Shown here: positions 1 through 10,352 of the stretch, piece after piece
Layout: each line of letters opens with the position of its first letter
Numbering within the stretch: the stretch's first letter is position 1
NCBI RefSeq assembly: GCF_038069945.1
Contig: NZ_JBBPEV010000001.1
Coordinates: 1,550,001-1,614,000 of the forward strand
DNA: 64,000 nt
DNA from: Aquabacterium sp. A3
GTDB taxonomy: Bacteria > Pseudomonadota > Gammaproteobacteria > Burkholderiales > Burkholderiaceae_C
Direction of reading: 5' to 3'
The notes under the pieces: generated by a model
Database searches by the model: none
What the model saw: the letters and a program-made list of their open reading frames with translations, nothing else
What the model was told of the DNA's origin: nothing
Made by a program: the position numbers and the translations under genes

Positions 1-505
1 TGCCCAGCTTGGCCAGCTCGGAGGGCTGAAAGTTCATGAAGCCCAGGGGAATCCAGCGGCGCGCGCCGTACACCTCTTTGCCGATCATGGGCACCAGCAC
101 CAGCACCAGCAAGACGATGGAGAACAGGAAGATCCACTTGGCCAGGCGCTCCCAGGCGGCCATGGGCACCTGGGCCGTCACGGCCGCAAACACCAGCGCG
201 ATGACGATGGCCATGGCGTGTCGCATCACGAAGTGCGTGGGCTCGTAGCGGGCGAATCGGGGGTTGTCTGGCAGCGCGATGGTGGCGGAATACACCATCA
301 CCAGGCCCATGGCGATGAGGCCCAGCACCACCCACACCAGCGTCTGGTCAAAGCCCATGATGCGCGTGGGCTGCGCCGCACTCAGGTTGATGCGGTCGCG
401 CACCGGCAGCGAACCCACACCATCGTCGCGAGCGCCGACGCGGTCTTTCAAGGCGCCCCACCACACGGCGGGAGACCAACGGCCCAGGTTGGTGGTGTCG
501 CTCAT
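1..505 (-). CDS. ftsW: FtsW, lipid II polymerase / division protein (N-terminal part, runs off the window)
   Basis: This is the SEDS-family peptidoglycan glycosyltransferase of the divisome. It is an inner-membrane protein that polymerises lipid II at the septum together with FtsI. Translating the minus strand from the ATG at 505 gives a soluble N-terminal tail of about 50 residues. Transmembrane segments follow, with SEDS-type sequence such as [15 protein letters not shown] and [10 protein letters not shown] near the window edge. The start overlaps the murD stop codon by 4 nt (ATGA), as expected for translational coupling. The C-terminal part lies outside the window. Confidence 0.93.
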   Translation of the reverse strand, partial: MSDTTNLGRWSPAVWWGALKDRVGARDDGVGSLPVRDRINLSAAQPTRIMGFDQTLVWVVLGLIAMGLVMVYSATIALPDNPRFARYEPTHFVMRHAMAIVIALVFAAVTAQVPMAAWERLAKWIFLFSIVLLVLVLVPMIGKEVYGARRWIPLGFMNFQPSELAKLG

Positions 506-2232
506 GCCACCTCTCCGCGATCGTGCGCGATGTCGTGCACGGTCTGCACGAACACCTCGGCCCTGTGGGCGTAGTTGCGGAACATGTCCAGGCTGGCGCA
601 GGCCGGGCTGAGCAGCACGGCATCACCAGGCTGGGCCTGGGCAAAGCACCAGCGCGTGGCCTCTTCCAGGGTGTCGTGTCGGGTGATCTCGATGGCCTCG
701 CCCCCCGGACGGCTCAGTCCCTGCAACACCTCGGCCAAGGCCGGAGCATCACGGCCGATGAGCGCGATGGCACGCGCATGGCGAGACAGGGGGGGTGCCA
801 GGGGTGCAAAGTCCTGGCCCTTGCCATCGCCCCCCAGGATCACCGCCAGTTTGCCGGGCGACAAGTCTGCGCCCAGGCCGGTCAGGGCCGCCACGGTGGC
901 GCCCACATTGGTGCCTTTGCTGTCGTCAATGGCATCCACACCGCCCACGGTGGCCACCAACTCCACACGATGGGGCTCGCCACGGTACTCACGCAGGCCG
1001 TGCAGCATGGGGGCCAGGGCGCAACCGATGGCGGTGGCCAGCGCCAGCGCGGCCAGCGCATTCGAGGCGTTGTGTCGCCCACGGATGCGCAAGGCGTCGG
1101 CCGGCATCAGGCGCTGCAGCACGATCTCGTGCTGCTCACCCTTGGCCAGCTTGATCGTGGGATCGGCTTCCTGCGCGCGCACCAGCCAGGCCATGCCAGC
1201 CTGCGTCACCAGGCCGAAGTCGCCGGGATGCTGAGGCGCATCCAGACCAAAGCGCACCACACGGCGATGCACCGTGCGTGCGGGACGCCCGCGCACACCC
1301 GACTTGATCACTTCAGGCGGCGGCACCATGGCCTCCACCGCCGGGTCATCTCGATTGATGACCATGACGGTGTCGCGGCGGCCATAAATGCGCGACTTGG
1401 CCTCGGCGTACGCCGCCATGCTGCCGTGCCAATCCAGATGATCCTGGCTGATGTTGAGCACCACCGCCGCGTCCGGCTCGAAGTTGCTCACACCATCGAG
1501 TTGGAAGCTGGAGAGTTCCAGCACCCAGGCTTGGGGCAAGACCTCAAAGACCGGTGCGGCAGGCTGGGGTGGCGTCAGCACGACCGGCGCCGCATCAGCG
1601 TCATCCACGTCCTCGACAGGCCCGGCATCATCGGCCTGCGCTGTGGGTTCGGTGGGCTCGACCAGATCGGTGGGCTCGGCGGGCTGCAGCGACGCTGACC
1701 GTTCGGCATTGTCTTTTTCCGGCTCTGCGTCCAGCGCCGTGCGCAGGGTGTCCAGCAGCGTGGGCCCGATGTTGCCCGCCAGGCCCACGCGCAGGCCCGC
1801 ACGCTCGATGAGCTGCGCCGTCAGCGAGGTGGTCGTGGTCTTGCCGTTGGTGCCCGTGATGGCCACCACCTTGGGCGCATAGCCCCGCTCGGATTTCAGG
1901 TCGGCCAAGGCCGACGCAAACAGCGACAACTCGCCCCGCACCGGGATGCCCTGGGCATCGGCGGCGGCCAGCAAGGCCGCCATGTCGGGCGCGTTGGGCG
2001 CCAGCCCCGGGCTCTTGAGCACCAGGTTCACGCCCTGCAGCAGCCCCACATCCAGCCCTTGAAGCAGCACGGCCTGCGGCACGTCGCTTGCCAGGGTGGC
2101 CGCCTGCGGCGGGGCACTGCGCGTGTCGGTCACGCGCACGGTCGCGCCACACCGGGCGCACCAGCGCGCCATGGCCAGCCCTGAGTCGCCCAGACCCAGG
2201 ATCAGCACGGTGAGGTTGCGTAGGTGGTGCAT
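502..2232 (-). CDS. murD: UDP-N-acetylmuramoyl-L-alanine--D-glutamate ligase MurD, with an acidic insertion
   Basis: This cytoplasmic Mur ligase adds D-Glu to UDP-MurNAc-L-Ala using ATP. A Rossmann-like N-terminus (LGLGDSG) is followed by the ATP-binding GTNGKTT at residues 127-133, the [10 protein letters not shown] segment, and the [10 protein letters not shown] and KGTN motifs. At 576 aa it is well above the usual 440-500 aa. The excess is mostly a Pro/Glu/Asp/Ala-rich, low-complexity insertion at about residues 168-228, between the GNIG segment and the ELSSFQL strand. The flanking enzyme motifs are intact, so the gene should be functional. It sits between mraY and ftsW in the dcw cluster. 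Confidence 0.96.
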   Translation of the reverse strand: MHHLRNLTVLILGLGDSGLAMARWCARCGATVRVTDTRSAPPQAATLASDVPQAVLLQGLDVGLLQGVNLVLKSPGLAPNAPDMAALLAAADAQGIPVRGELSLFASALADLKSERGYAPKVVAITGTNGKTTTTSLTAQLIERAGLRVGLAGNIGPTLLDTLRTALDAEPEKDNAERSASLQPAEPTDLVEPTEPTAQADDAGPVEDVDDADAAPVVLTPPQPAAPVFEVLPQAWVLELSSFQLDGVSNFEPDAAVVLNISQDHLDWHGSMAAYAEAKSRIYGRRDTVMVINRDDPAVEAMVPPPEVIKSGVRGRPARTVHRRVVRFGLDAPQHPGDFGLVTQAGMAWLVRAQEADPTIKLAKGEQHEIVLQRLMPADALRIRGRHNASNALAALALATAIGCALAPMLHGLREYRGEPHRVELVATVGGVDAIDDSKGTNVGATVAALTGLGADLSPGKLAVILGGDGKGQDFAPLAPPLSRHARAIALIGRDAPALAEVLQGLSRPGGEAIEITRHDTLEEATRWCFAQAQPGDAVLLSPACASLDMFRNYAHRAEVFVQTVHDIAHDRGEVA

Positions 2233-2245
2233 GTGAAGCAGAGGT

Positions 2246-3424
2246 TCAGCGCAGTTTCAGGGTGGACAGACCGACCAGGCACAGCAGCATGGTGATGATC
2301 CAGAAGCGGACCACGACCTGCGTTTCCTTCCAGCCAGACTTCTCGAAGTGGTGGTGCAGCGGCGCCATCAGCAAGATGCGCCGGCCTTCGCCATATTTCT
2401 TCTTCGTGTACTTGAAGTAGCTCACCTGCACCATGACCGACAGGGCCTCCAGCACGAAGATGCCACCCATGACGGCGAGCACCACCTCCTGGCGCACGAT
2501 GACGGCGATGGTGCCCAGAGCACCCCCCAGGGCCAGCGCCCCGACATCGCCCATGAACACCTGCGCCGGGTAGGCGTTGAACCACAAGAAGGCCAGCCCC
2601 GCACCCGACATCGCCGCACAGAACACCAGCAACTCACCCGCGCCCGGGATGTAGGGCAGCAGCAGGTAGCGAGAGAACACGGCGTTGCCGGTCACATAGG
2701 CAAAGATGCCCAGCGCGGCGCCCACCATCACCACCGGCATGATGGCCAGGCCGTCCAGCCCGTCGGTGAGGTTGACCGCGTTGCTGGAGCCCACGATGAC
2801 CACGTAGGTCAGTGCGATGAAGCCCCACACACCCAGCGGGTAGCTCACGCTCTTGAAGAAGGGCACGATCAGGTCGGCGGCGGGCGGCAGGTCGTTGGTG
2901 AAGCCCGACGCCACCCAATCAAAGAACAGCTCCATCACCTGTTCGTTGCTGTTGCCGGAGACCGCAAACGCCAGAAAGAACGCCGAAATCAACCCGATCA
3001 GCGATTGCCAGAAGTACTTTTCACGCGAGCGCATGCCTTCGGGGTCTTTGAGCACCACCTTGCGCCAGTCGTCCACCCAGCCGATGGCCCCGAAGCCCAG
3101 GGTGACGATCATCACCACCCACACGAACCGGTTGGACCAGTCGAACCACAGGAAGGTGGACAGGCCGATGGCCAGCAAGATCAGCGCGCCGCCCATGGTG
3201 GGGGTGCCCCGCTTGGCCAGGTGCTCTTGCACCCCGTACTCGCGGATGGGCTGACCGATCTTGAGTTCGGTGAGCTTGCGGATGACGATGGGCCCCAGGA
3301 TGAGGCCGATGAGCACCGCCGTCATGGCGGCCATCACCGCCCGGAAGGTGAGGTACTGGAACACACGCAGGAAACCCAGGCTGGGGTCCAGCGACTGCAA
3401 CCACATGGCCAGACTAAGCAGCAT
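2246..3424 (-). CDS. mraY: Phospho-N-acetylmuramoyl-pentapeptide transferase MraY
   Basis: This polytopic inner-membrane enzyme transfers phospho-MurNAc-pentapeptide to undecaprenyl phosphate, making lipid I. The 392-aa product has about ten hydrophobic segments and the family motifs GTPTMGG, the VDDWRK segment, [20 protein letters not shown] and the APLHHHFE loop. I placed the start at the ATG at 3424 because a strong AAGGAGG stands seven bases upstream. A longer in-frame extension to 3454 lacks such a site and lies inside murF. The start overlaps the end of murF by 11 nt. Confidence 0.97.
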   Translation of the reverse strand: MLLSLAMWLQSLDPSLGFLRVFQYLTFRAVMAAMTAVLIGLILGPIVIRKLTELKIGQPIREYGVQEHLAKRGTPTMGGALILLAIGLSTFLWFDWSNRFVWVVMIVTLGFGAIGWVDDWRKVVLKDPEGMRSREKYFWQSLIGLISAFFLAFAVSGNSNEQVMELFFDWVASGFTNDLPPAADLIVPFFKSVSYPLGVWGFIALTYVVIVGSSNAVNLTDGLDGLAIMPVVMVGAALGIFAYVTGNAVFSRYLLLPYIPGAGELLVFCAAMSGAGLAFLWFNAYPAQVFMGDVGALALGGALGTIAVIVRQEVVLAVMGGIFVLEALSVMVQVSYFKYTKKKYGEGRRILLMAPLHHHFEKSGWKETQVVVRFWIITMLLCLVGLSTLKLR

Positions 3425-4835
3425 GGGCACCTCCTTGCAGAGCTGCCACGACAAGTTCCATCTTCATGAATCGAGAACCTTTGACCAGCACGGACGCCAC
3501 CTGGGGCGCGCCGGCTTGAACCATGGACAAGGCCGAGACGATCTCGGCCGATGAGGTGAAAACGCGGGCGTGGTCGCCATAGGCCTGGGCGGCGTGCACA
3601 CACAAGTCACCGGCCACCCAGAAGTGCTCGATGCCACGGTCTTTCGCGTAGGCGCCCACTTCGGCATGAAAGGCGGGGCCTTGTGAGCCCACCTCACCCA
3701 TGTCACCCAGCACCATCCAGCGGGGCCCCGGCAGGTCGGCCAGCATGTCAATGGCCGCACGCACGGAATCGGGGTTGGCGTTGTAGCTGTCGTCCACCAG
3801 CGTGAGGGCCCGACCGCCCTGGTGCAGGGTGTGCAATTGCGATCGGCCTTTGACGGGCTCGAAGGCGGACAGGCCACGCGCGATCACCGCCAGGGGCACG
3901 CCGGCCCCCAGGGCAGCCGCCGTGGCCGCCAGCGCGTTGCGCACGTTGTGCCGCCCGGCCATGTTCAAGGCCACCTCGGCCTGCGCACCGCGGGCTTGCA
4001 GGGTGATCTGCCAGTGTGGACGGGGCTCGGCCAGCCAGACAGCCTGCCCTTGCACGGCAGCGGCGGCATCGTCACCAAACTCCATGCGCTCGTAGCCATT
4101 GGCCAGTTCGCGCCACACGGCGGTGTACTCGTCATCGGCGGGAAACACCGCCACGCCACTGCGGCTGAGCGCCTGCAGCACGGCTCCGTTCTCGCGGGCC
4201 ACCGCCTCGACCGTGTGCATGAACTCCTGGTGTTCGCGCTGGGCGTTGTTGACGAGACCCACGGTGGGCGCCGCGATGGCCGCCAGCTGCGCAATTTCGC
4301 CAGGGTGGTTCATGCCCAACTCGACCACCGCGCAGCGGTGCACACCCTCGCGCAAGCGCAAGAGGGTCAGGGGCACACCGATGTCGTTGTTGAAGTTGCC
4401 GGCCGTGGCCAGGGCCGCCTCCGGCGACCCTTGCTCGGTCATCCAGGTGCGCAGGACGGTGGCGATCATCTGGGTGACCGTGGTCTTGCCGTTGCTGCCG
4501 GTCACGGCGATCAGCGGCAGATCAAAACGGGCACGCCACCCCGAGGCCAGCCAGGCCAGGGCCGCGCGCGTGTCGGCCACCATCAGGCCCGGCAAGCCGC
4601 AGGTGGCCACGCCACGCTGCCCGATCACGGCCACCGCCCCGGCTTGCGCCGCCTGCGGCAGAAAGTCATGGGCATCGAAACGCTCACCGCGCAAGGCCAC
4701 GAAGAGGTCACCGGCCTGCAAGGTGCGCGTGTCGGTGTGCACCCGCATGATGGGCGTGGCAGGATCGCCATGCAACACCGAGCCAGGCAGCAGGGCGTGG
4801 GCCAGGCCCAGGGTCATCATCGGCACAGCGCTCAT
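3414..4835 (-). CDS. murF: UDP-MurNAc-tripeptide--D-Ala-D-Ala ligase MurF
   Basis: This cytoplasmic Mur ligase attaches D-Ala-D-Ala to complete the UDP-MurNAc-pentapeptide. The P-loop GSNGKTT is at residues 113-119. The central domain carries [11 protein letters not shown], and the C-terminal domain carries [10 protein letters not shown] and the LGDMGELG-like string LGDMGEVG. The length of 473 aa is normal. It overlaps murE by 4 nt (ATGA) and mraY by 11 nt, so translation across the three genes is probably coupled. Confidence 0.97.
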   Translation of the reverse strand: MSAVPMMTLGLAHALLPGSVLHGDPATPIMRVHTDTRTLQAGDLFVALRGERFDAHDFLPQAAQAGAVAVIGQRGVATCGLPGLMVADTRAALAWLASGWRARFDLPLIAVTGSNGKTTVTQMIATVLRTWMTEQGSPEAALATAGNFNNDIGVPLTLLRLREGVHRCAVVELGMNHPGEIAQLAAIAAPTVGLVNNAQREHQEFMHTVEAVARENGAVLQALSRSGVAVFPADDEYTAVWRELANGYERMEFGDDAAAAVQGQAVWLAEPRPHWQITLQARGAQAEVALNMAGRHNVRNALAATAAALGAGVPLAVIARGLSAFEPVKGRSQLHTLHQGGRALTLVDDSYNANPDSVRAAIDMLADLPGPRWMVLGDMGEVGSQGPAFHAEVGAYAKDRGIEHFWVAGDLCVHAAQAYGDHARVFTSSAEIVSALSMVQAGAPQVASVLVKGSRFMKMELVVAALQGGAHAA

Positions 4836-6352
4836 GCGGCCCCCCCCTTCAAGCGCGCATCCAGCGCGGCCATCGCCTCGTCCGCATCAGAAAACGGTAG
4901 ACGAACGCCCGCCACTTCTTGATACGTTTCGTGGCCCTTGCCAGCCACCAGCACCACGTCTTGCGGCCGCGCCATGCGCACCGCCTGGACGATGGCGGCA
5001 CGGCGATCGAGCTCCACCTGGGCGGCCTGCGGCGTGTGCAGCCCGGCCACCATCTGGTCGACGATGGCTTGCGGCGCCTCATGGCGTGGGTTGTCGCTGG
5101 TGAGCATCACCACATCGGCACCTTGTTCGGCCACGCGGGCCATCAGTGGGCGCTTGGACGCATCGCGGTTGCCACCGCATCCCAGCACACAGATCAGGCG
5201 GCCCGCACGGGCCTGTGCCACGGGCTGCAGGGTACGCAAGGCCTTGTCGAGCGCATCGGGTGTGTGGGCGTAATCCACCACCACCATCGGTTGCTCGGCC
5301 TGAGCCGGCCCGATGATCTGCATGCGTCCCGGCACGGCCTTCAATCCGGCGCAGGCGCGCACCGCATCGGCCAGGCTGTGACCCAGGGCACGCAAGGCAC
5401 CCAGCACCGCCAGCAGGTTGGAGACGTTGAACAGGCCGATGATGGGCGCGCGCAACTCGGCCTGCGCCATCACCTTGAAGGTCTCGTCGCGCTCGACCAC
5501 CGTGAAGGTGGTGCCATGCGCCTGCTGACGCACGTCACAGGCTTGCAGGCGCACATCAGGGCGGCAACCATAGGTCCAGGTGGGCACGCCTTGCGCACGC
5601 AGCACCGATTGCAGCACCTCGCCTTGGGGGTCGTCCAGGTTGATCACCGCCGCACGCAAGCCTGGCCATTCGAACAGGGCCTGCTTGGCGCACCAATAAG
5701 CCTGCATGCTGCCGTGGTAGTCCAGATGGTCTTGGGTGAAGTTGGTGAACTGCGCCACCGCGATGCGCGTGGCGTGCAGCCTCAGCTCCTCGATGCCGAT
5801 GGATGAGGCCTCGATGGCCGCCGCCTTCAAGCCCTGGCTCACAAACCGCTGGAAGGTGGCCTGCAAGGTGATGGGGTCGGGTGTCGTGAAGCCGGTGGAC
5901 TCCACCCCTGGGTGTCCGGCACGGCCCACGCCCAGGGTGCCGATCACGCCGCAGCCTTGCCCCAGCGCGTCCAGCGCCTGAGCCGTCCACCACGAGGTCG
6001 ACGTCTTGCCATTGGTGCCCGTGACGGCCACCACGTCCAGATGGGCACTGGGTTGGCCATAAAAGGCGTGGGCCAGCTCGGCACTGCGGCGCTTGAGGTC
6101 GGGCACCGCCACCACGCGGGCGTCGTCCAGAGCGTGCGCCTGCACGCCCTCGGCCTCCACCACGCAGGCCAGGGCACCAGCGTCCAGCGCCTGTTGCACG
6201 TAGGCGCGTCCGTCGCTGGCGGCACCCGGCCAGGCCACAAACGCCTGGTGGGCCTGCGCACGAACCCGGCGGCTGTCCACCACCAGCTCGCGCACACCAC
6301 GGTCGCCAAGCCAGCGCAACAGGTCGGTCAGTTGATGGAGGTGGTGCAGCAT
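4832..6352 (-). CDS. murE: UDP-MurNAc-L-Ala-D-Glu--meso-diaminopimelate ligase MurE
   Basis: This cytoplasmic ligase adds the third residue of the peptidoglycan stem peptide. The P-loop GTNGKTS is at residues 112-118, and the QDHLDYHGSM segment and VDYAHTPDAL are present. The DNPR motif at residues 420-423 marks meso-diaminopimelate rather than lysine as substrate, as expected in a Gram-negative. The 506 aa are a normal length. Its start shares one base with the ftsI stop codon (TGATG). Confidence 0.97.
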   Translation of the reverse strand: MLHHLHQLTDLLRWLGDRGVRELVVDSRRVRAQAHQAFVAWPGAASDGRAYVQQALDAGALACVVEAEGVQAHALDDARVVAVPDLKRRSAELAHAFYGQPSAHLDVVAVTGTNGKTSTSWWTAQALDALGQGCGVIGTLGVGRAGHPGVESTGFTTPDPITLQATFQRFVSQGLKAAAIEASSIGIEELRLHATRIAVAQFTNFTQDHLDYHGSMQAYWCAKQALFEWPGLRAAVINLDDPQGEVLQSVLRAQGVPTWTYGCRPDVRLQACDVRQQAHGTTFTVVERDETFKVMAQAELRAPIIGLFNVSNLLAVLGALRALGHSLADAVRACAGLKAVPGRMQIIGPAQAEQPMVVVDYAHTPDALDKALRTLQPVAQARAGRLICVLGCGGNRDASKRPLMARVAEQGADVVMLTSDNPRHEAPQAIVDQMVAGLHTPQAAQVELDRRAAIVQAVRMARPQDVVLVAGKGHETYQEVAGVRLPFSDADEAMAALDARLKGGAA

Positions 6353-8193
6353 CAGAAGCTCTCCACCTCGGCGGGCACCAGCCGCTCTGAGGCCACGATG
6401 TGGGGCTCCACCGCCATGTCCGGCAGCACGCCCAGGCGGTTGAGCGTGTGCTGAACCACCTGACTGAACACCGGCGCGGCCACCGCACCGCCGTAGTACT
6501 TGCCGTTGTTGGGCTCATCGACCATCACGGCCACCACGATGCGGGGCTGACTGATGGGGGCAATGCCCACGAACCAGGCCCGGTATTTGTTGCTGGCGTA
6601 CCCGCGCCCCTCTTGCTTGCGGGCCGTGCCCGACTTGCCGCCCACGCTGTAGCCCACGGTCTGTGCCAGCGGGGCGGTGCCGCCGGGGCCGGCGGCCATC
6701 TGCAGCATGTGCCGCACCGTGCGCGCCACGTCGGGAGACAACACACGACGGCCATGCACCAGTTGCTCGTGCGCCTGGCCGCCCGTGCGCATCACCCCTT
6801 CGCGCGCCAGCAAGGTCATGGGCACCAGCTCACCATCGGTGGCAAACACGGTGTAGGCCTGCGCGATCTGGAACAGGCTGGCCGACAGGCCATAGCCATA
6901 GCTCATGGTGGCCTGCTCGATGCGACGCCAGCTCTTGTAAGGGCGCAGCCGACCGGTCACGGCACCAGGAAAGTCAATCTGCGGCTTCTGCCCCAAACCC
7001 ACGGCCGAGAACAGCTCCCACATTTCGCGGGGCTGCATCTGCATGGCCAGCTTGACCGTGCCCACGTTGCTGGATTTCTGGATGACCTCGGCCACGGTGA
7101 GGTCGTCGTGCGGATGCGCGTCACTGATGGTGGAGCCATCGATGCTGATGCGGCCGGGCGCCGTCTGGATGATGGTGTCGGGGCGCACGCGCCCGGTCTC
7201 CAGCGCCCAGCCTGCGATGAAGGGCTTCATGGTCGAGCCGGGCTCGAAGGTGTCGGTGAGCGCGCGGTTGCGCAACTGCGCGCCGGTCAGGTTGCGGCGG
7301 TCATCAGGGCGGTAGGTGGGCACGTTGGCCAGCGCCAGCACCTCGCCGGTGTGCACGTCCAGCACGACCACACTGCCGGCCTTGGCCTTGTTGTCCAGCA
7401 CCGCATTGCGAATCTGCTGGTAGGCGTAGAACTGCACCTTGGCATCGATCGACAGGCGCACCGTTTCACCATCGACGGCGGGCACCATGTCGCCCACCGA
7501 CTCCACCACCCGACCGAGGCGGTCCTTGATGACGCGACGCATGCCGTCGCGACCGGCCAGGCGCGATTGGTGGGCCAGCTCGATGCCCTCCTGGCCTTTG
7601 TCTTCGATGTTGGTGAAGCCCACCACGTGGGCCACGGCCTCACCTTCGGGGTAGTGCCGCTTGGCCTCGCGCAACTGGTGCACCCCTTTGATGTTCAGGG
7701 CTGCCACGGCCTGGGCCACCTCGTCGTCCACCTTGCGGCGCAACCACACGAAGTTGGGGCTGCGAGACAGGCGCTTGTCGAGCTCGCCCACGCTCATGCC
7801 CAGAAGCTTGGCCAGTTCACGCTTTTGCGCCGCAGAGGCATCCAGGTCTTTGGGGATGGCCCACAGCGAGGGCGCCGGCACGCTGGAGGCCAGCAACTCG
7901 CCGTGGCGATCCAGGATGCGGCCACGGTTGGCCTCCAGGGCAATGCGCCGTTCGTACCGGCTGGCGCCCTGCTCCAGGTAGAAGTCGTTTTCGATGATCT
8001 GAATCCAGGCCGCGCGCCCGATGAGCACTGCAAAACCCAGGCCGATGGCACCGATCATGAACTTGACACGCCACGGCGGGGTGCGCGACGCCAGCAAAGG
8101 GCTGCTCGCATAACGCACCGAGGGCATGGCCCCCAGCTTGCGCTGTCGGGGCTGCCCTCGCAGGCGGCGCCAGAAATCGCCCAGCCGGCTCAT
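6352..8193 (-). CDS. ftsI: Peptidoglycan D,D-transpeptidase FtsI (PBP3)
   Basis: This class B penicillin-binding protein cross-links septal peptidoglycan and is anchored by one N-terminal membrane helix. From the start at 8193 it is 613 aa. The transpeptidase motifs are all visible: STMK with active Ser at about residue 320, SSN at 374-376 and KSG at 520-522. I chose the ATG at 8193 because it overlaps the ftsL stop as ATGA. The 24-residue upstream extension is Arg/Cys/Gly-rich and lies inside ftsL. FtsI works with FtsW, encoded at the other end of the cluster. Confidence 0.96.
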   Translation of the reverse strand: MSRLGDFWRRLRGQPRQRKLGAMPSVRYASSPLLASRTPPWRVKFMIGAIGLGFAVLIGRAAWIQIIENDFYLEQGASRYERRIALEANRGRILDRHGELLASSVPAPSLWAIPKDLDASAAQKRELAKLLGMSVGELDKRLSRSPNFVWLRRKVDDEVAQAVAALNIKGVHQLREAKRHYPEGEAVAHVVGFTNIEDKGQEGIELAHQSRLAGRDGMRRVIKDRLGRVVESVGDMVPAVDGETVRLSIDAKVQFYAYQQIRNAVLDNKAKAGSVVVLDVHTGEVLALANVPTYRPDDRRNLTGAQLRNRALTDTFEPGSTMKPFIAGWALETGRVRPDTIIQTAPGRISIDGSTISDAHPHDDLTVAEVIQKSSNVGTVKLAMQMQPREMWELFSAVGLGQKPQIDFPGAVTGRLRPYKSWRRIEQATMSYGYGLSASLFQIAQAYTVFATDGELVPMTLLAREGVMRTGGQAHEQLVHGRRVLSPDVARTVRHMLQMAAGPGGTAPLAQTVGYSVGGKSGTARKQEGRGYASNKYRAWFVGIAPISQPRIVVAVMVDEPNNGKYYGGAVAAPVFSQVVQHTLNRLGVLPDMAVEPHIVASERLVPAEVESF

Positions 8194-8534
8194 GGCGCAC
8201 GCCCCCCCATGCCGGCAGGCACCGCGCCAGAGGCGGCCGCCACGGGCGGTGCAGGCACCACCCACGAGCCGGATTGGGCCACATAGTGGGTCACGGCGGG
8301 CGTGGGGGCCGCCATGCGCAGCTTGTCACGCGCCAGCTTCTCCACGCGCAGGGGCGTGGCCTGCACGCGCTTTTCCAGTTGCAGGCGCTCGTAGTCGATC
8401 TGCAGTTCGCGCGAGGCGCGCTGGGCTCGCTCCATCTCGACAAACAGGCGACGCGATTCGTAGCTGGACTGCACCAGCCAGAAGCAGCTCAGGAGCAGCA
8501 CAGCCGCCAGGATGAGGTTCATGCGCAGGCTCAT
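8190..8534 (-). CDS. ftsL: Cell division protein FtsL
   Basis: This small bitopic protein of the FtsQLB complex activates FtsWI. The 114 aa comprise one transmembrane helix at about residues 5-22, a charged coiled-coil-like region (residues 25-68, heptads rich in E, R, L and Q), and a Pro/Ala-rich tail. Sequence conservation is low in this family, so the assignment rests mainly on size, topology and the position between rsmH and ftsI. Both ends overlap the neighbours by 4 nt. Confidence 0.9.
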   Translation of the reverse strand: MSLRMNLILAAVLLLSCFWLVQSSYESRRLFVEMERAQRASRELQIDYERLQLEKRVQATPLRVEKLARDKLRMAAPTPAVTHYVAQSGSWVVPAPPVAAASGAVPAGMGGRAP

Positions 8535-9550
8535 CGCGACCTCCTGCCCCGCGCAGGCGCCGCACCGCGACCGGACGCCGGCGGTGTGTAGGGCACCTCG
8601 GTGCGCTCGGCCACACGCAAGACCGCCGAGCGTGAGCGGGGGTTGGCCGCCACCTCGTCCGCAGAGGGCTTGATGCGGGCCACGGCCTGGAGCATCAGCG
8701 GCTTGGGCGCGGCAAATGGCGCCCGGCGATCCACTTCGTCACGGCTGTGGCGAGCGATGAAGGTCTTGACGATGCGGTCTTCCAGCGAGTGGAAGCTGAT
8801 CACGGCCAGGCGCCCGCCTGGCGCCAGCATGCTCAGTGCGGCGTCCAGCGCATCTTCGAGCTCGCCGAGCTCACGGTTGACGTGAATCCGAAGAGCCTGG
8901 AAGGTGCGGGTGGCAGGGTCTTGCCCGGCCTCGCGGGTTTTGACCGAACGAGCCACGAGCGCCGCCAGCTCGGCGGTGGTGCGCACAGGCTGGCCTTCAT
9001 CGCGGCGAGCGACAAGCGCCTTTGCAATGGGCCAAGCAAACCGTTCTTCGCCATAGGTCTGGATCACATGGGAGATTGCTTCCACCGAGGCGCTGGCCAG
9101 GAAATCGGCCGCGCTCTCGCCCTGCGTCGTGTCCATGCGCATGTCCAGCGGCGCATCGAACCGAAAGCTGAAACCCCGCATGGGGTTGTCAATCTGCGGC
9201 GACGACACGCCGATGTCCATCAACAGGCCATCCACCTGGGGCCAGCCGTGCTCGCGCGCCACGTCGGCCCAGGACGAAAAGGGGGCGTGGGCAATGGCGA
9301 AGCGCTCGTCGTGGATGGCGGCCTCGCCCTGGGTGGCGTGGGCGATGGCCTCAGGGTCACGGTCGAGCGCCAGGAGCCGAGCCTCAGGCCCGAGATGGGA
9401 CAGGATCAGGCGCGAATGCCCCCCGCGACCGAAGGTGGCGTCCACGTAACGCCCTTGCGGACGCGGGCCCACATCGCCGTCCCACAAGGCCTGAACGGCC
9501 TCGTGCAGCAAAACGGTGTGGTGCTGCCAAGGTTGCTGGGTGGCCTGCAT
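8531..9550 (-). CDS. rsmH: 16S rRNA (cytosine1402-N4)-methyltransferase RsmH (MraW)
   Basis: This SAM-dependent enzyme makes the N4 methyl group of m4Cm1402 in 16S rRNA. Family motifs are visible: HTVLLHEAV near the start, the [13 protein letters not shown]-binding loop, [27 protein letters not shown] and ISFHSLEDR. The C-terminus is basic. The 339 aa are slightly longer than the usual 310-320. The gene lies 5 bp downstream of mraZ and overlaps ftsL by 4 nt. Confidence 0.96.
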   Translation of the reverse strand: MQATQQPWQHHTVLLHEAVQALWDGDVGPRPQGRYVDATFGRGGHSRLILSHLGPEARLLALDRDPEAIAHATQGEAAIHDERFAIAHAPFSSWADVAREHGWPQVDGLLMDIGVSSPQIDNPMRGFSFRFDAPLDMRMDTTQGESAADFLASASVEAISHVIQTYGEERFAWPIAKALVARRDEGQPVRTTAELAALVARSVKTREAGQDPATRTFQALRIHVNRELGELEDALDAALSMLAPGGRLAVISFHSLEDRIVKTFIARHSRDEVDRRAPFAAPKPLMLQAVARIKPSADEVAANPRSRSAVLRVAERTEVPYTPPASGRGAAPARGRRSR

Positions 9551-9555
9551 GGGCG

Positions 9556-9993
9556 TCAGAAGGTGAAGTCCTGCAAGGCCTGGGGCATGGGCTCGGCCAT
9601 CACGGCCGACTCATGGGCGGCGTAGCGTTCGGCGTCCCACAACTCGAAGTGGCTGCCCATGCCGAGCAGCATCACGTCTTTCTGGAGCCCGGCAGCCGCC
9701 CGCAGCTCGGGCGCCACCAGCACACGCGCCGCGCCGTCGATCTCCACATCCTGGGCGTTGCCCAGAAAGATGCGCTTCCAGCCCGCCGCCGACATGGGCA
9801 GGGCCGCGATCTTGTCGCGGAAAGCCTCCCACGCGGGGCGGGGGAAGATCATCAGGCAGCCATCGGGGTTTTTGGTGATGGTCAACTGCCCCTCACAAAG
9901 GGCCTGCAAGGCATCGCGATGGCGCACCGGGACCGCCAAGCGTCCCTTGGCGTCCATCGACAGCGCCGAAGCCCCTTGAAAGACCAGAGTCAC
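9556..9993 (-). CDS. mraZ: Transcriptional regulator MraZ
   Basis: This AbrB-like DNA-binding protein represses its own dcw operon. Two SpoVT/AbrB-type repeats are visible, starting with [14 protein letters not shown] and [11 protein letters not shown]. The preferred start is the GTG at 9993, which gives MTLVFQG (145 aa) and matches the usual MraZ N-terminus. A GTG at 10005 would add four residues but would place the operator boxes inside the coding region. The upstream TGGGG serves both as a weak ribosome-binding site and as the promoter-distal operator box, so autoregulation could act at transcription. Confidence 0.92.
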   Translation of the reverse strand: MTLVFQGASALSMDAKGRLAVPVRHRDALQALCEGQLTITKNPDGCLMIFPRPAWEAFRDKIAALPMSAAGWKRIFLGNAQDVEIDGAARVLVAPELRAAAGLQKDVMLLGMGSHFELWDAERYAAHESAVMAEPMPQALQDFTF

Positions 9994-9999
9994 ACAAAA

Positions 10000-10034
10000 C
10001 CCCACGAATTTGCACTAAATCCCACTTTAACCGA
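10000..10034 (-). promoter_or_regulatory. MraZ operator: TGGG-type boxes at 10-bp spacing
   Basis: Read on the minus strand toward mraZ, 5-nt boxes recur exactly every 10 nt: TCGGT (10034-10030), TGGGA (10024-10020), TGCAA (10014-10010) and TGGGG (10004-10000), separated by 5-nt spacers. MraZ in E. coli is known to bind direct TGGGN repeats with 5-nt spacers. The second and fourth boxes listed here are good matches; the other two are degenerate. The array ends 6 nt before the chosen GTG start. Confidence 0.6.
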
Positions 10035-10313
10035 GCTCCGGGGTCGAAACAAGGTCAAACGCTAAAAAAAATCAATGAAATCAAATACTTACGTGCGTTT
10101 TGAAGGGGTCGGCAGAAGAAAAAAGTCCTTAATAATCAACAACCTGCACAAGGGACTGGAAGTGGTGCTTGAGCAAATTCCCCATCCTGGGCGAGGCCGG
10201 TGACCCGGCAAGTGCGCCCGCCCACCGGGACTGTGGTGCGCTGCACAACACCCCCCTCACACGCAGGGGGCACCCCCCTCGCACTGGGGATGACCGCCAT
10301 GCCATGCCCTGCC
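10035..10313. other. Intergenic region upstream of mraZ; AT-rich promoter stretch and one hairpin
   Basis: From about 10035 to 10140 the sequence is much more AT-rich than its surroundings, with A and T runs, and probably holds the mraZ promoter. I could not fix a single convincing -35/-10 pair. At 10252-10270 a short hairpin (CCCCCT, 7-nt loop, AGGGGG) has no T-tract. I see no convincing gene in this stretch. Confidence 0.4.
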
Positions 10314-10319
10314 TACACT
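10290..10319 (+). promoter_or_regulatory. Possible promoter of the small exported protein gene
   Basis: ATGACC (10290-10295), an 18-nt gap and TACACT (10314-10319) resemble a sigma70-type -35/-10 pair. The same TACACTGG string forms the -10 of the thi promoter further on. It would start a transcript about 27 nt before the ATG at 10353. Confidence 0.35.
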
Positions 10320-10352
10320 GGGACAAATTGGTTTCAAACACAGGTAGACCTC

